Shown: in pieces, positions 1-6,254 of the stretch
Layout: each line of letters opens with the position of its first letter
How positions within the stretch are numbered: position 1 is the first letter of the stretch
Assembly (NCBI GenBank): GCA_949292445.1
Contig: CASEZU010000006.1
Span: 1 to 14,639, forward strand
Origin: an uncultured Spirochaetales bacterium
GTDB lineage: Bacteria > Spirochaetota > Spirochaetia > Sphaerochaetales > Sphaerochaetaceae
DNA: 14,639 bases
Reading direction: 5' to 3'
Translations under genes and position numbers: made by a program
The notes under the pieces: generated by a model
Database searches by the model: none
What the model saw: only the letters and a program-made list of their open reading frames with translations
What the model was told of the DNA's origin: nothing

Positions 1-243
1 GTGAGCGAGGTGCTTGTATCGTTCGTGACGCTTGTGCAGATGCTCTTGGGCTGGACGATTGTCCTCGAAGGCTTCTGGATAGTGTTCGCGTCGGTGTATC
101 AGTTCTTCTATTCGCGCGTGATGTGCCTGCAGCCTATGCTGCTCACGGTGCTGAGAATGGCTGTCTACTTCGTCATATCGATTGTGCTCGACATACTGAA
201 TACGGTCATTCTGCGGGGATTCTCGTTCGGAGGAGGTGTTTGA
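1..243 (+). CDS. Small integral membrane protein, unrecognised; possibly cut at the 5' window edge
   Basis: This is an 80-residue, strongly hydrophobic reading frame with two likely membrane segments, about residues 4-30 and 45-70, separated by a short loop with a single Arg. It ends in a Gly-rich tail. I recognise no family. A GTG sits at the first base of the window, so I cannot see a ribosome binding site and the true start may lie further upstream. Its stop codon overlaps the start of the chorismate mutase gene (TGATG), and the downstream gene's GGAGGAGG lies inside this one, so the two are probably translationally coupled. That coupling supports it being a real gene. A role in transport or a membrane complex cannot be inferred from the sequence. 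Confidence 0.55.
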   Translation: MSEVLVSFVTLVQMLLGWTIVLEGFWIVFASVYQFFYSRVMCLQPMLLTVLRMAVYFVISIVLDILNTVILRGFSFGGGV

Positions 244-623
244 TGGATGAGTGTGTATATGCCCTTAGAGGAGCCACGACAGTGGCCCACGATTCCCCAG
301 CGGAAGTTGATGAGGCTGTAGGGGAGCTCATGGGCAGACTGTATGAGGAGAATGGCATAACGGATAGGGATGCGGCTTTCATTCTTTTCTCGCAGACGAG
401 GGATATAAAGACGAGAAATGCCGCTGCGGCATGCAGGGCAGCCGGTTACGGCACTCTCACTCCTCTTTTCTGCGTCCAGGAGGCTGATATAGCGGGAGGC
501 CTTCCGCTTGCCATCCGTGTCATGGTGCTTGTTAATCACAGGAAGGAAAGGGAGGCGCGGATGGTATATCTTCGCGGTGCATCCTCGCTGCGCCCTGAAT
601 ACAATAAAGGAGAGGAAAAGTGA
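243..623 (+). CDS. aroH: Chorismate mutase, monofunctional AroH type
   Basis: This 126-residue protein matches the Bacillus subtilis AroH family in length (127 aa) and motif order. It would convert chorismate to prephenate, the first committed step towards phenylalanine and tyrosine, in the cytoplasm as a trimer. Visible family landmarks are the N-terminal LRGATT (Arg9, equivalent to the family's Arg7), Arg65 in the middle helix, FCVQE with Cys77 and Glu80, GGLPLAIRV with Arg92, and VYLRGASSLRP with Tyr109. Together these supply the known active-site residues. I chose the ATG at 243 because GGAGGAGG lies 5-6 nt upstream. An in-frame ATG at 123 would add 40 non-homologous residues overlapping the upstream gene. 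The 3' end overlaps the epimerase start by 4 nt. It is an orphan: no other shikimate-pathway gene is in the window. Confidence 0.93.
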   Translation: MDECVYALRGATTVAHDSPAEVDEAVGELMGRLYEENGITDRDAAFILFSQTRDIKTRNAAAACRAAGYGTLTPLFCVQEADIAGGLPLAIRVMVLVNHRKEREARMVYLRGASSLRPEYNKGEEK

Positions 624-1498
624 TCGAGAGAATTGAAAACGGCCATTTCATCGCAGAGGTGAATACGCTTGGCGCCCAGCTCAACAGAATCTATTCGAAG
701 GATACTGATACAGAGTATCTCTGGAATGGAGATGAGAACTACTGGAAGAAACATGCCCCCGTGCTGTTCCCGTTCGTGGGAAGGCTCTATGAGGGCAAGT
801 ACATGTACAAGGGCAGTGTCTATGAGATGACGCTTCACGGTTTCTGTCAGCAGGCAGAGTTCAGCGTCGTATCCAATGACGGGGATTCGGTGACGTTCCG
901 CATCTCTTCCGATGCGGAGAGAAAGGCCATGTACCCGTTCGATTTCATTTTCAGCGTGACGTACCGCCTCACAGATGAGGGCCTCGAGGAGATAGCTGAG
1001 GTCAGGAATACCGGAGATGGGGAGATGCTCTACGGGTTCGGCGGACACCCCGGCTTCAATGTTCCGCTTGAGAAGGGGCTTGAGTTCGAGGATTATGAGG
1101 TTGTGTTCCCGGAGGCTGGAAAGATCGAGAGGAGGACCTTCACGGACAATCATCTTGATGCAGGCTCCTATGCTCCCACAGATACCGTGAAAGATGGCTC
1201 CATGCCTCTCCATCATGATCTCTTTGACGACGATGCCGTTGTCCTTCATGGAACAGGAGAGCGTGCGATTCTCCGCAGCGCAAAGGGCAAGAGGAGCGTT
1301 GAGGTGGTCTATAAGGGCGCACCGTACTGCGGTATCTGGCATTCAATCGGCCTCAAGGCACCGTTTGTCTGCATTGAGCCGTGGTGGACGCTTCCCGGAC
1401 GTGATGAGACGATGGTCGACATCTCGGAAAGGGAGGATTTCATCCATCTCGCTCCTGGTGCCGTGAATACGCATGTGATAGCCATGATTCTCCGCTGA
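620..1498 (+). CDS. Aldose 1-epimerase family protein (GalM/LacX-like)
   Basis: This 292-residue cytoplasmic protein belongs to the galactose mutarotase superfamily, closest in look to the LacX/YphB branch, which interconverts alpha and beta anomers of aldoses or sugar phosphates. Likely catalytic residues are His73 (TLHGF), His143 (GFGGHPGFNVP) and Glu253 (CIEPWWTLPG); the last motif is typical of this branch. The N-terminal GAQLNRIY and the VLFPFVGRL stretch at 48-56 also fit the family's sugar-binding region. The start is GTG at 620, overlapping the aroH stop (GTGA), with GGAGAGG just upstream. It is likely co-transcribed with aroH and the small membrane gene, although no pathway link between the three is obvious. 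The substrate cannot be told from sequence. A perfect 14-nt palindrome and a hairpin follow the stop codon. Confidence 0.88.
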   Translation: MIERIENGHFIAEVNTLGAQLNRIYSKDTDTEYLWNGDENYWKKHAPVLFPFVGRLYEGKYMYKGSVYEMTLHGFCQQAEFSVVSNDGDSVTFRISSDAERKAMYPFDFIFSVTYRLTDEGLEEIAEVRNTGDGEMLYGFGGHPGFNVPLEKGLEFEDYEVVFPEAGKIERRTFTDNHLDAGSYAPTDTVKDGSMPLHHDLFDDDAVVLHGTGERAILRSAKGKRSVEVVYKGAPYCGIWHSIGLKAPFVCIEPWWTLPGRDETMVDISEREDFIHLAPGAVNTHVIAMILR

Positions 1499-1536
1499 GA
1501 AAATTTTCTCCGGGGTACTTGACCATAGTGCCCCGG
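1497..1536 (+). terminator. Palindrome plus 10-bp hairpin after the epimerase gene
   Basis: A perfect 14-nt palindrome, GAGAAAATTTTCTC, overlaps the stop codon (1497-1510). It abuts a hairpin with a 10-bp stem, 1510-1519 paired to 1527-1536 with one G-T pair, and a 7-nt loop. No T-run follows, so this is not a classical intrinsic terminator. It may pause or process transcripts at the operon end, or stabilise the 3' end. The -35 element of the putative tRNA promoter begins at the end of the left arm and lies in the loop. Confidence 0.45.
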
Positions 1537-1546
1537 ATGATTTAAC
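1519..1546 (+). promoter_or_regulatory. Putative promoter of the tRNA-Thr gene
   Basis: TTGACC (1519-1524) and TTTAAC (1541-1546) are separated by 16 nt and lie about 20 nt before the mature tRNA 5' end. They match the sigma70 -35 box at 5 of 6 and the -10 box at 4 of 6. The position fits a short tRNA leader. The call rests on motif match and placement only. Confidence 0.4.
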
Positions 1547-1565
1547 CTTGCCAAGTCGAAAGATT

Positions 1566-1639
1566 GCCGCCTTAGCTCAGCTGGCCAGAGCACGTGACTT
1601 GTAATCTCGGGGTCGTTGGTTCGAATCCGACAGGCGGCT
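1566..1639 (+). tRNA. tRNA-Thr (anticodon UGU)
   Basis: The cloverleaf folds by eye. The acceptor stem 1566-1572 pairs fully with 1632-1638. The D arm is GCTC/GAGC, the anticodon loop CTTGTAA carries TGT, and the T arm GTTGG/CCGAC has the TTCGAAT loop. The discriminator is T and CCA is not encoded, so CCA must be added after transcription. The anticodon stem CGTGA/TCTCG contains one U-U mismatch in the middle. The gene has its own probable promoter and a strong terminator 6 nt after its 3' end, so it is a single-gene transcription unit reading ACA codons. Confidence 0.95.
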
Positions 1640-1644
1640 TGAAG

Positions 1645-1678
1645 CCCTGCAGTATCCTCTGCGGGGTTTTCTTTTTTT
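1645..1678 (+). terminator. Intrinsic terminator of the tRNA-Thr gene
   Basis: An 8-bp GC-rich stem (1645-1652 with 1659-1666, one G-T pair) with a 6-nt loop is followed directly by TTTTCTTTTTTT. This is a textbook rho-independent terminator on the + strand. Confidence 0.9.
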
Positions 1679-1727
1679 ACTGGCAGTCCTGTTGTCTGCA
1701 GGAGCAATTGGAATTTTTCTGTATGTG

Positions 1728-1757
1728 AAAAGGGCGGGACCCGATGGATCTCCGCCC
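1728..1757 (-). terminator. Probable intrinsic terminator of the glt operon
   Basis: Read on the - strand, GGGCGG (1757-1752) and CCGCCC (1737-1732) form a 6-bp GC stem with a 14-nt loop, followed by only TTTT. It lies about 50 nt after the stop of the last glt gene. The short U-tract and large loop make it weaker than the other terminators here. The stretch 1758-1809 otherwise holds only AT-rich 3' untranslated sequence. Confidence 0.5.
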
Positions 1758-1809
1758 AGGAAACAAGGAGTATGATCTATATATAATACAATCCGGCTAG
1801 GGAATGTAA

Positions 1810-2541
1810 TTATATCGCTGCATATAGTTCGCTGTAGCGGTTCTCCGGATCGGGTTCCACTGCTATGAACTCGGAGGAGAGTATCCTTTCTGCATCTTCC
1901 TTGAATGCATGCGCGAATTCTTCGACAACAGGACGGAGGATGCTTTCCTTTTCCTCCGCAGAGACTTTCTTCAGCAGAAGATGATCCGAAAGTCCGATCG
2001 GACGCTCCGTTGTGCGGAGGTATATCTTCCCGCTGTACATTCCGTTGCCGCAGAAGTATCCGGTGAGGGGAGCATTTTTCCTTTCGCCAAGTCCGAGCAC
2101 CACGATGGTTCCTCCTGCAAGATATTCCCCGAGGAAGCTGCCTGCGCGTCCGCCGATGACGAGGAGGGGGGACTTTTCCTTATAAGCCTTCATGTTCACG
2201 CCGGCCCTGTATCCGGCGCTTCCGTGCACGAAGAGCTTCCCGCCGCGCATTGCATAGCCGGCCGCATCTCCTATAGAACCGTCGATGTAGATACTGCCGC
2301 CGTTCATTGTGTCTCCGACTGCATCCTCGGCATTCCCGTCGACCCTGATCGTGCCGCTGTCCAGAAATGCCCCGAGAGCATTTCCCGGAGTGCCTATTAT
2401 CATGATACTGGCATCTTTCATGCCGCAGCCGATGTACCTCTGCCCGCAGCAGTTCCTTATCTCTATGGCCTGATGCCGCTCTTTCTTGACGATATCGCAG
2501 AGCTCGCGCTGCGACATTCCTCTGGCGTTGATGATCTCCAT
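1810..2541 (-). CDS. Glutamate synthase, GXGXG domain subunit (archaeal-type GltB3)
   Basis: This 243-residue protein is the detached C-terminal domain of the glutamate synthase large subunit, a right-handed beta-helix that scaffolds the synthase core. The repeating glycine turns are clear: GNALGAFLDSG (53-63), GDTMNGG (76-82), GYAMRGG (95-101) and GSFLGEYLAGG (134-144). A helical tail follows from about 190. I chose the ATG at 2541 because AGGAG lies 6 nt upstream and it follows the GltB2 stop by one base. Earlier in-frame ATGs (2589, 2556) fall inside the GltB2 gene. In classical bacteria this domain is fused to the rest of GltB. Here, as in methanogens and some deep-branching bacteria, it is separate. 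It is the last gene of the operon and presumably assembles with the two upstream products. Confidence 0.9.
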   Translation of the reverse strand: MEIINARGMSQRELCDIVKKERHQAIEIRNCCGQRYIGCGMKDASIMIIGTPGNALGAFLDSGTIRVDGNAEDAVGDTMNGGSIYIDGSIGDAAGYAMRGGKLFVHGSAGYRAGVNMKAYKEKSPLLVIGGRAGSFLGEYLAGGTIVVLGLGERKNAPLTGYFCGNGMYSGKIYLRTTERPIGLSDHLLLKKVSAEEKESILRPVVEEFAHAFKEDAERILSSEFIAVEPDPENRYSELYAAI

Positions 2542-2542
2542 G

Positions 2543-4054
2543 TCATTCTCCTGCATGCTTGATGCCAAGCACCTCAAGTTCCTTCGCATTGAGGCCCACG
2601 CCCCTCAGTGCGAGCCTGTTTCCGCGTAGTGCCTCGATCGAGTTGATTCCCATGCCTCCCATGATTTCCTCGATCTCCCTCTTCCATGCCCTGATGAGGC
2701 GGCAGAGCCTCTCCGCACCTTTCTCAGGATCGAGACGTTTCATCAGCTCCTCATCCTGGGTTGCAATGCCCCATGCGCATTTTCCTGACTGGCAGGAAGC
2801 GCAGAGGTGGCAGCCGAGTGCACAGAGCGCTGCTGTTCCGATCGATACAGCATCCGCCCCGAGGGCAATTGCCTTCGCGACATCGGCGGCATTTCTTATC
2901 GAGCCGGAGACTATGATGGATATCTGGCTTCTGATGTGCTCATCCCTGAGCCTCTGATCGACAGCTGCCAGCGCAAGCTCCACAGGAATGCCGACATTGT
3001 CTCTGATCCTTACCGGAGCCGCTCCTGTACCTCCGCGGAATCCGTCGATCTCGATGATGTCAGCACCGCTTCTGGCTATGCCGCTGGCTATCGGGGCGAT
3101 GTTGTGGACAGCTGCGACCTTTACGATCACGGGTTTTGTGTAGTTGGTCGCCTCCTTGATCATCGAGACAAGCTGCCTGAGATCCTCGATGGAGTAGATA
3201 TCATGGTGCGGGGCAGGGCTGATGGCATCGATTCCTTCCGGAACCATCCTTGTCTTCGCTATGTCTCCGCGTATCTTCGCACCTGTCAGATGCCCGCCGA
3301 TTCCTGGTTTTGCCCCCTGTCCGATTTTTATCTCCACGGCAGCTCCTGCCCTGAGATAATCCGGGTGGACACCGAAACGCCCTGACGCAACCTGCACGAT
3401 TGTGTTCTTCCCGTATTTGTAAAGCTCCTCGTGCAGTCCGCCTTCGCCGGTGTTCCAGTATGTGCCGAGCTCCTGAGAGGCCATCGCCAGTGCCCTGTGC
3501 ACATTGAGGCTCACAGCTCCATAGCTCATCGCTGAGAACATGATCGGCTCTTCCATCTCAAGATGCGGAGGAAGATTGTCTACCAAAGCGCCGTTCACAT
3601 CGCGGGCGATCTTCTCGGGCCTTCTTCCGATGAAAGTCGTTGTCTCCATCGGCTCCCTAAGCGGATCGATTGAGGGGTTTGTCACCTGGGATGCGTTGAG
3701 AAGCAGGCGCGGGAAGTATGACGGCACATCGTCCTTGGAAGCGCCCATTGACTGCAGCAGCACGCCTCCTGTCTCTGCCTGACGGAAGATCTCATTCATT
3801 GCATCCTCGGTCCATGCCGAGTTCGGGTGCATGATGTTCGGATTCAGCGTTATTGACAGGGCATCCACCGGGCAGAAGACAACACAGCGCTGGCAGTCAA
3901 CGCACTTGGAGCTGTCTGCTTTCATCACCTTCCTCTTCTCATCCCATGAGTGCACGCCGAATGAGCATTCCTCTATGCATTTCCTGCAGTTCACGCATTC
4001 CGGACTTCTCACGACGCGGAATCTGGGCTGTATTACTGAACCGTTCCTGATCAT
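2543..4054 (-). CDS. Glutamate synthase core subunit with N-terminal ferredoxin domain (archaeal-type GltB2)
   Basis: This 503-residue protein is the FMN- and iron-sulfur-containing synthase part that condenses 2-oxoglutarate with ammonia and reduces the imine to glutamate. The N-terminus carries two 4Fe-4S motifs: Cys20/23/26/30 and Cys51/54/57/61. The FMN barrel follows, with MSYGAVS (176-182), GEGG (203-206), GQGAKPGIGGHL (245-256) and ISPAPHHDIYS (278-288). A phosphate-binding GSIRNAADVAKA (384-395) precedes a cysteine cluster (411, 415, 418, 421, 426) expected to hold the 3Fe-4S centre. The start ATG overlaps the GltB1 stop (ATGA) and has a G-rich binding site. No GltD gene is adjacent, so electrons may come from ferredoxin through the N-terminal clusters or from an NADPH subunit encoded elsewhere; this is inference. 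Confidence 0.93.
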   Translation of the reverse strand: MIRNGSVIQPRFRVVRSPECVNCRKCIEECSFGVHSWDEKRKVMKADSSKCVDCQRCVVFCPVDALSITLNPNIMHPNSAWTEDAMNEIFRQAETGGVLLQSMGASKDDVPSYFPRLLLNASQVTNPSIDPLREPMETTTFIGRRPEKIARDVNGALVDNLPPHLEMEEPIMFSAMSYGAVSLNVHRALAMASQELGTYWNTGEGGLHEELYKYGKNTIVQVASGRFGVHPDYLRAGAAVEIKIGQGAKPGIGGHLTGAKIRGDIAKTRMVPEGIDAISPAPHHDIYSIEDLRQLVSMIKEATNYTKPVIVKVAAVHNIAPIASGIARSGADIIEIDGFRGGTGAAPVRIRDNVGIPVELALAAVDQRLRDEHIRSQISIIVSGSIRNAADVAKAIALGADAVSIGTAALCALGCHLCASCQSGKCAWGIATQDEELMKRLDPEKGAERLCRLIRAWKREIEEIMGGMGINSIEALRGNRLALRGVGLNAKELEVLGIKHAGE

Positions 4055-5142
4055 GCGTTCACCCCCTCGTCAAGATGTACAATGACAGGCTCTCCGCCGC
4101 GGGGAGCGTATATTGAGTCGAGCTCTGGCTCTATTGTCCTGATAGCGGCTTCCTCGCTTGCGAAATAGACAGTGCGTCCTTTCTCGCCCACAACGAGGCT
4201 CCGCAGCTTGAGGCGGTCGTTGAGCCCCATCATGCCGCCCCTGAAACCGACGAGTATCGAAAAGGGGCCTGTGATGAGGAATTCGCTGAACATCTTCCTC
4301 AGATAGGCCAGTTTCCTGCCTTCAGTCTCTCCTTTGAGGGAAATTGTCTTCCAGAAAGGTGCGGCGATGACGCTTGCAGCTTCCTCGAGTGTCAGATGCA
4401 CGCGGCGGGTGAGGTAATCCAGGACATATGTGATGACCTCTGTGTCTGTCAGGAGCGTGCAGTTGTATCCGTACATCTCCACGGCTCTCCTGTTGGCGTC
4501 GTATGAGGATATCTCCCCGTTGTGGACAACAGAAAGATCGAGAAGGGCGAACGGATGAGAGCCTCCCCACCAGCCTGGAGTATTGGTCGGATAGCGTCCG
4601 TGAGCAGTCCATGAGTAGCCTTCGTATTCCTCAAGCCTGTAGAAGTCTGCGACATCCTCCGGGTAGCCTACGGCCTTGAATACACCCATGTTCTTGCCGC
4701 ATGAAAAAACATAGCAGCCCTTGATCGTGCTGTTTATGTTTATGACGGAACGCACAACATACTCCTCTTCATCGAGGTGGCTGTCGGCGAGGCGGTGGGG
4801 CAGCGGCGTGACGAAGTACCTCCAGATAAGAGGCGCGTCCGTTATCCTGGGATTCGGGCGGGTAGGGATCTTTGAGAGGTTAATGATGTCGAAGGTGGCA
4901 TCGAGCCTTCTTTCGCATTCCTCCCTTGCCGCCATATCATCATAGAAGATATGCATGGCGTAGTATTCCCTGTACTGAGGATATATTCCGTAGCCGGCAA
5001 AACCTCCGCCGAGGCCGTTCGATCTCTCGTGCATCACGCGTATCGAGTCGCGGATGCTCCTTCCGCTTATCCTGCGGCCATCCCTGGCGAAGATGCCTGC
5101 TATGGCACAGCCTGACGGTATCCTGACTTCTCCTTCCCTCAT
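4051..5142 (-). CDS. Glutamate synthase glutaminase subunit, class II amidotransferase (archaeal-type GltB1)
   Basis: This 363-residue protein is the separate glutaminase domain of glutamate synthase. It hydrolyses glutamine and supplies ammonia to the core subunit. Class II amidotransferase landmarks are Cys12 in SGCAIAGIF, HGRYPTNTP (181-189), HNGEISSY (207-214), TDTEV (232-236) and ASEEAAIR (328-335). The nucleophile must be N-terminal, so 11 residues have to be removed, as with the propeptide of classical GltB. I chose the ATG at 5142 because AAGGAG lies 7 nt upstream. The longer in-frame start at 5196 lies inside a strong leader hairpin and adds 18 unrelated residues. It is the first gene of the operon, with a promoter and terminator-like hairpin upstream suggesting attenuation. 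The stop overlaps the next start by 4 nt. Confidence 0.9.
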   Translation of the reverse strand: MREGEVRIPSGCAIAGIFARDGRRISGRSIRDSIRVMHERSNGLGGGFAGYGIYPQYREYYAMHIFYDDMAAREECERRLDATFDIINLSKIPTRPNPRITDAPLIWRYFVTPLPHRLADSHLDEEEYVVRSVININSTIKGCYVFSCGKNMGVFKAVGYPEDVADFYRLEEYEGYSWTAHGRYPTNTPGWWGGSHPFALLDLSVVHNGEISSYDANRRAVEMYGYNCTLLTDTEVITYVLDYLTRRVHLTLEEAASVIAAPFWKTISLKGETEGRKLAYLRKMFSEFLITGPFSILVGFRGGMMGLNDRLKLRSLVVGEKGRTVYFASEEAAIRTIEPELDSIYAPRGGEPVIVHLDEGVNA

Positions 5143-5162
5143 AATCAGCTCCTTGAAGGACG

Positions 5163-5209
5163 AAAAAAAGGCGTCATGGGAGGGGTGACCTCTCATGAAC
5201 GCCTTTGTC
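5163..5209 (-). promoter_or_regulatory. Leader hairpin of the glt operon: terminator-like attenuator
   Basis: Read on the - strand, GACAAAGGCGT opens a 40-nt hairpin (5206-5167) whose outer stem AAAGGCG/CGCCTTT continues through TCATG/CATGA and GAGG/CCTC, with one bulge and one mismatch. It ends in seven T. This has the form of an intrinsic terminator, but it lies between a promoter (5219-5248) and the glt start codon, 24 nt upstream of the ATG. That makes premature termination or a 5' stabiliser the natural readings. A leader with the same 11-nt opening precedes asnB. No leader peptide or classical riboswitch core is visible. Confidence 0.7.
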
Positions 5210-5218
5210 CATGGCAGG

Positions 5219-5248
5219 ATTATTCCCCGGACGGGGCGAGGTTGTCAA
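5219..5248 (-). promoter_or_regulatory. Sigma70-type promoter of the glt operon
   Basis: On the - strand a perfect TTGACA (5248-5243) is followed after 18 nt by AATAAT (5224-5219, 5 of 6). Transcription would start near 5212, immediately before the leader hairpin. The spacer contains CCCCG-GA-CGGGG on the + strand (5225-5236), a short GC dyad that could be an operator. The promoter diverges from the + strand promoter at 5281-5308. Confidence 0.75.
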
Positions 5249-5280
5249 TCGACATGCGATGTGATATAAGAAGAAATGAT

Positions 5281-5310
5281 TTGACATTGTCCGTCTAATC
5301 GGTACAATGT
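5281..5310 (+). promoter_or_regulatory. Strong promoter with overlapping inverted repeat, upstream of the 56-aa gene
   Basis: Perfect TTGACA (5281-5286), a 16-nt spacer and TACAAT (5303-5308, 5 of 6) place a start near 5315, about 30 nt before the ATG of the small gene. A perfect 7-bp inverted repeat, ACATTGT (5284-5290) and ACAATGT (5304-5310), covers both core elements with arm centres 20 bp apart, about two helical turns. That is the geometry of a repressor operator. Confidence 0.75.
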
Positions 5311-5346
5311 GTCGGATGGAAAGCCTTTAGACCGGAGGAAAGATAA

Positions 5347-5517
5347 ATGGCAGGAAACGTATCAAAGAACGCACATCGTGAAGGTGCTAAGGTTCTTATG
5401 AGCAGGTGGGGCGGCGCGATCAAGATGAAGAGCGTGTTCGAGAATGGCAAGCTCCGCCATGTGGCATATTGCGAGAAGACTGGAAACACAGCACGCAAGC
5501 CAAAGGATCTGATGTAA
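5347..5517 (+). CDS. Small basic protein of unknown function (56 aa)
   Basis: This 56-residue reading frame starts at an ATG 8 nt after GGAGG (5334-5338) and is driven by the strong promoter at 5281-5308. It is rich in Lys and Arg (MAGNVSKNAHREGAK at the start, TARKPKDLM at the end), with a central WGGAIKMKSVFENGKLRH that suggests a small beta hairpin. There are no membrane segments or signal peptide, and the single Cys42 makes a zinc site unlikely. I recognise no family. A basic, strongly expressed small protein could bind nucleic acid or the ribosome, but that is only a guess. Good promoter, good binding site and a clean open frame support it being a real gene. The following lipoprotein gene may be co-transcribed, as no terminator separates them. 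Confidence 0.75.
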   Translation: MAGNVSKNAHREGAKVLMSRWGGAIKMKSVFENGKLRHVAYCEKTGNTARKPKDLM

Positions 5518-5578
5518 TCATCGGATGAGGTCCATGTTATATGCATGGGCCATTTCTTTACACTTTCGGAGGTTATAT

Positions 5579-6121
5579 ATGAAGAAACTCTTCGCTGTTC
5601 TTGTTGCATCAATGATGCTCTTCGTCCTTTTCGGATGCCAGAGCACGGAAGCTCCTGTCGCAACGACGGAGATCATCGCTCCCGCTCCTGTAGAGCCAGT
5701 TCCGGCTCCAGCACCGGCACCTGCTCCAGCTCCCGAACCGGCACCGGCTCCGGAACCTGCTGCTGAGGAGACAGCGGCACCCGAAGAGGCAGTTCCCGCT
5801 GATGTGAATGAGGACGTTGTCACGGCAGAGTATGAGTATCTCGGACACAAGCTCTCGATAGAGGCAGGCGACGGCAAGGCTGTCCTTTCCTATCCTGACT
5901 GGGTGACAGAGGATGATGTCGCAGCATTCTTCGCAGCAGAAGTTGCTAAGTACAGCGCAGAGCTCGATGGCGTGATGTATATGTTCACGGAACCCGGCAC
6001 AGTGGAGATCGCTTATCCCGCAGGTGTTTCCAGCGATGTCCGCACAGCATACATCGATACATTCGTCGCAGATCTTCTTGCATATGTGGAGGGTTTCGAC
6101 ATCCAGCCCGCTTCCGTATAA
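5579..6121 (+). CDS. Lipoprotein with Pro/Ala spacer and one copy of a novel repeat domain
   Basis: This 180-residue protein begins MKKLFAVLVASMM and has a lipobox ending FG-C with Cys20, so it should be lipidated and anchored in a membrane facing the periplasm or outside. Residues 33-70 are a Pro/Ala/Glu spacer with PAPAPAPAPAPEP-type repeats. Residues about 81-172 form one copy of a domain that occurs four times in the downstream 1029-aa protein. It is most like that protein's first copy: YEYLGHKLSIEA, SYP, DVAAFF, AYPAGVS and DLLAYV all align. I predict beta-beta-alpha-beta-beta-alpha. I recognise no known family. I chose the ATG at 5579 because of GGAGG 6 nt upstream and the signal peptide; the ORF's earlier ATG at 5525 adds a non-signal extension. 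A strong terminator follows, so it is not in one unit with the next gene. Confidence 0.85.
   Translation: MKKLFAVLVASMMLFVLFGCQSTEAPVATTEIIAPAPVEPVPAPAPAPAPAPEPAPAPEPAAEETAAPEEAVPADVNEDVVTAEYEYLGHKLSIEAGDGKAVLSYPDWVTEDDVAAFFAAEVAKYSAELDGVMYMFTEPGTVEIAYPAGVSSDVRTAYIDTFVADLLAYVEGFDIQPASV
5696..5758 (+). repeat. Pro-Ala-coding microrepeat in the lipoprotein spacer
   Basis: Residues 40-60 of the 180-aa lipoprotein are a run of Pro-Ala and Glu-Pro-Ala units encoded by near-repeated CCNGCN hexamers such as CCGGCACC and CCAGCTCC. It gives an extended, flexible arm between the lipid anchor and the folded domain. The synonymous codons vary, so it is not a perfect DNA tandem repeat, but length change by recombination is possible. 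Confidence 0.7.
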
Positions 6122-6140
6122 GAGTGAATGCGGCATGCAG

Positions 6141-6171
6141 TCCCCGATGAGACCCATCGGGGATTTTTTTT
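6141..6171 (+). terminator. Intrinsic terminator after the 180-aa lipoprotein gene
   Basis: A perfect 9-bp stem (6141-6149 with 6155-6163) with a 5-nt loop is followed by eight T (6164-6171). It is a strong rho-independent terminator 19 nt after the stop codon. Confidence 0.95.
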
Positions 6172-6254
6172 CGTTCCCGAGCCTTCATTTTCCTATCCCG
6201 CAGTCTCTGGCTGTGCTAGCATTTGCATAGAAATCAACAATATAGGAGGGGAAC

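Noticed and set aside
536..1342. Long minus-strand reading frame of 268 codons
   Set aside because: It lies fully antisense to the aldose epimerase gene, which has clear family motifs; the antisense product has no recognisable domain and no good ribosome binding site.
1782..1787. Perfect TATAAT on the plus strand
   Set aside because: No matching -35 box and no plus-strand gene downstream; it lies in the AT-rich 3' untranslated region of the glt operon.
1909..2562. Plus-strand reading frame of 217 codons
   Set aside because: It is antisense to the GXGXG glutamate synthase subunit, and the Gly-rich coding of that gene keeps the opposite frame open. The translation is an implausible His/Ala/Ser-rich string.
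5695..5760. Pro-Ala repeat considered as a CRISPR-like or minisatellite array
   Set aside because: Units are 6 nt with varied synonymous codons and preserve the reading frame, so it is a protein-level low-complexity spacer.
5609..6157. Minus-strand Cys/Arg-rich reading frame opposite the 180-aa lipoprotein
   Set aside because: The Cys/Arg/Ser pattern comes from reading the Pro/Ala repeat codons backwards, and the frame runs through the terminator at 6141-6171.
6172..6254. Possible promoter before the nucleotidase gene
   Set aside because: Only an extended -10-like TGCTAGCAT is present and no convincing -35, so it was not listed as a separate feature, although a promoter must exist after the terminator.
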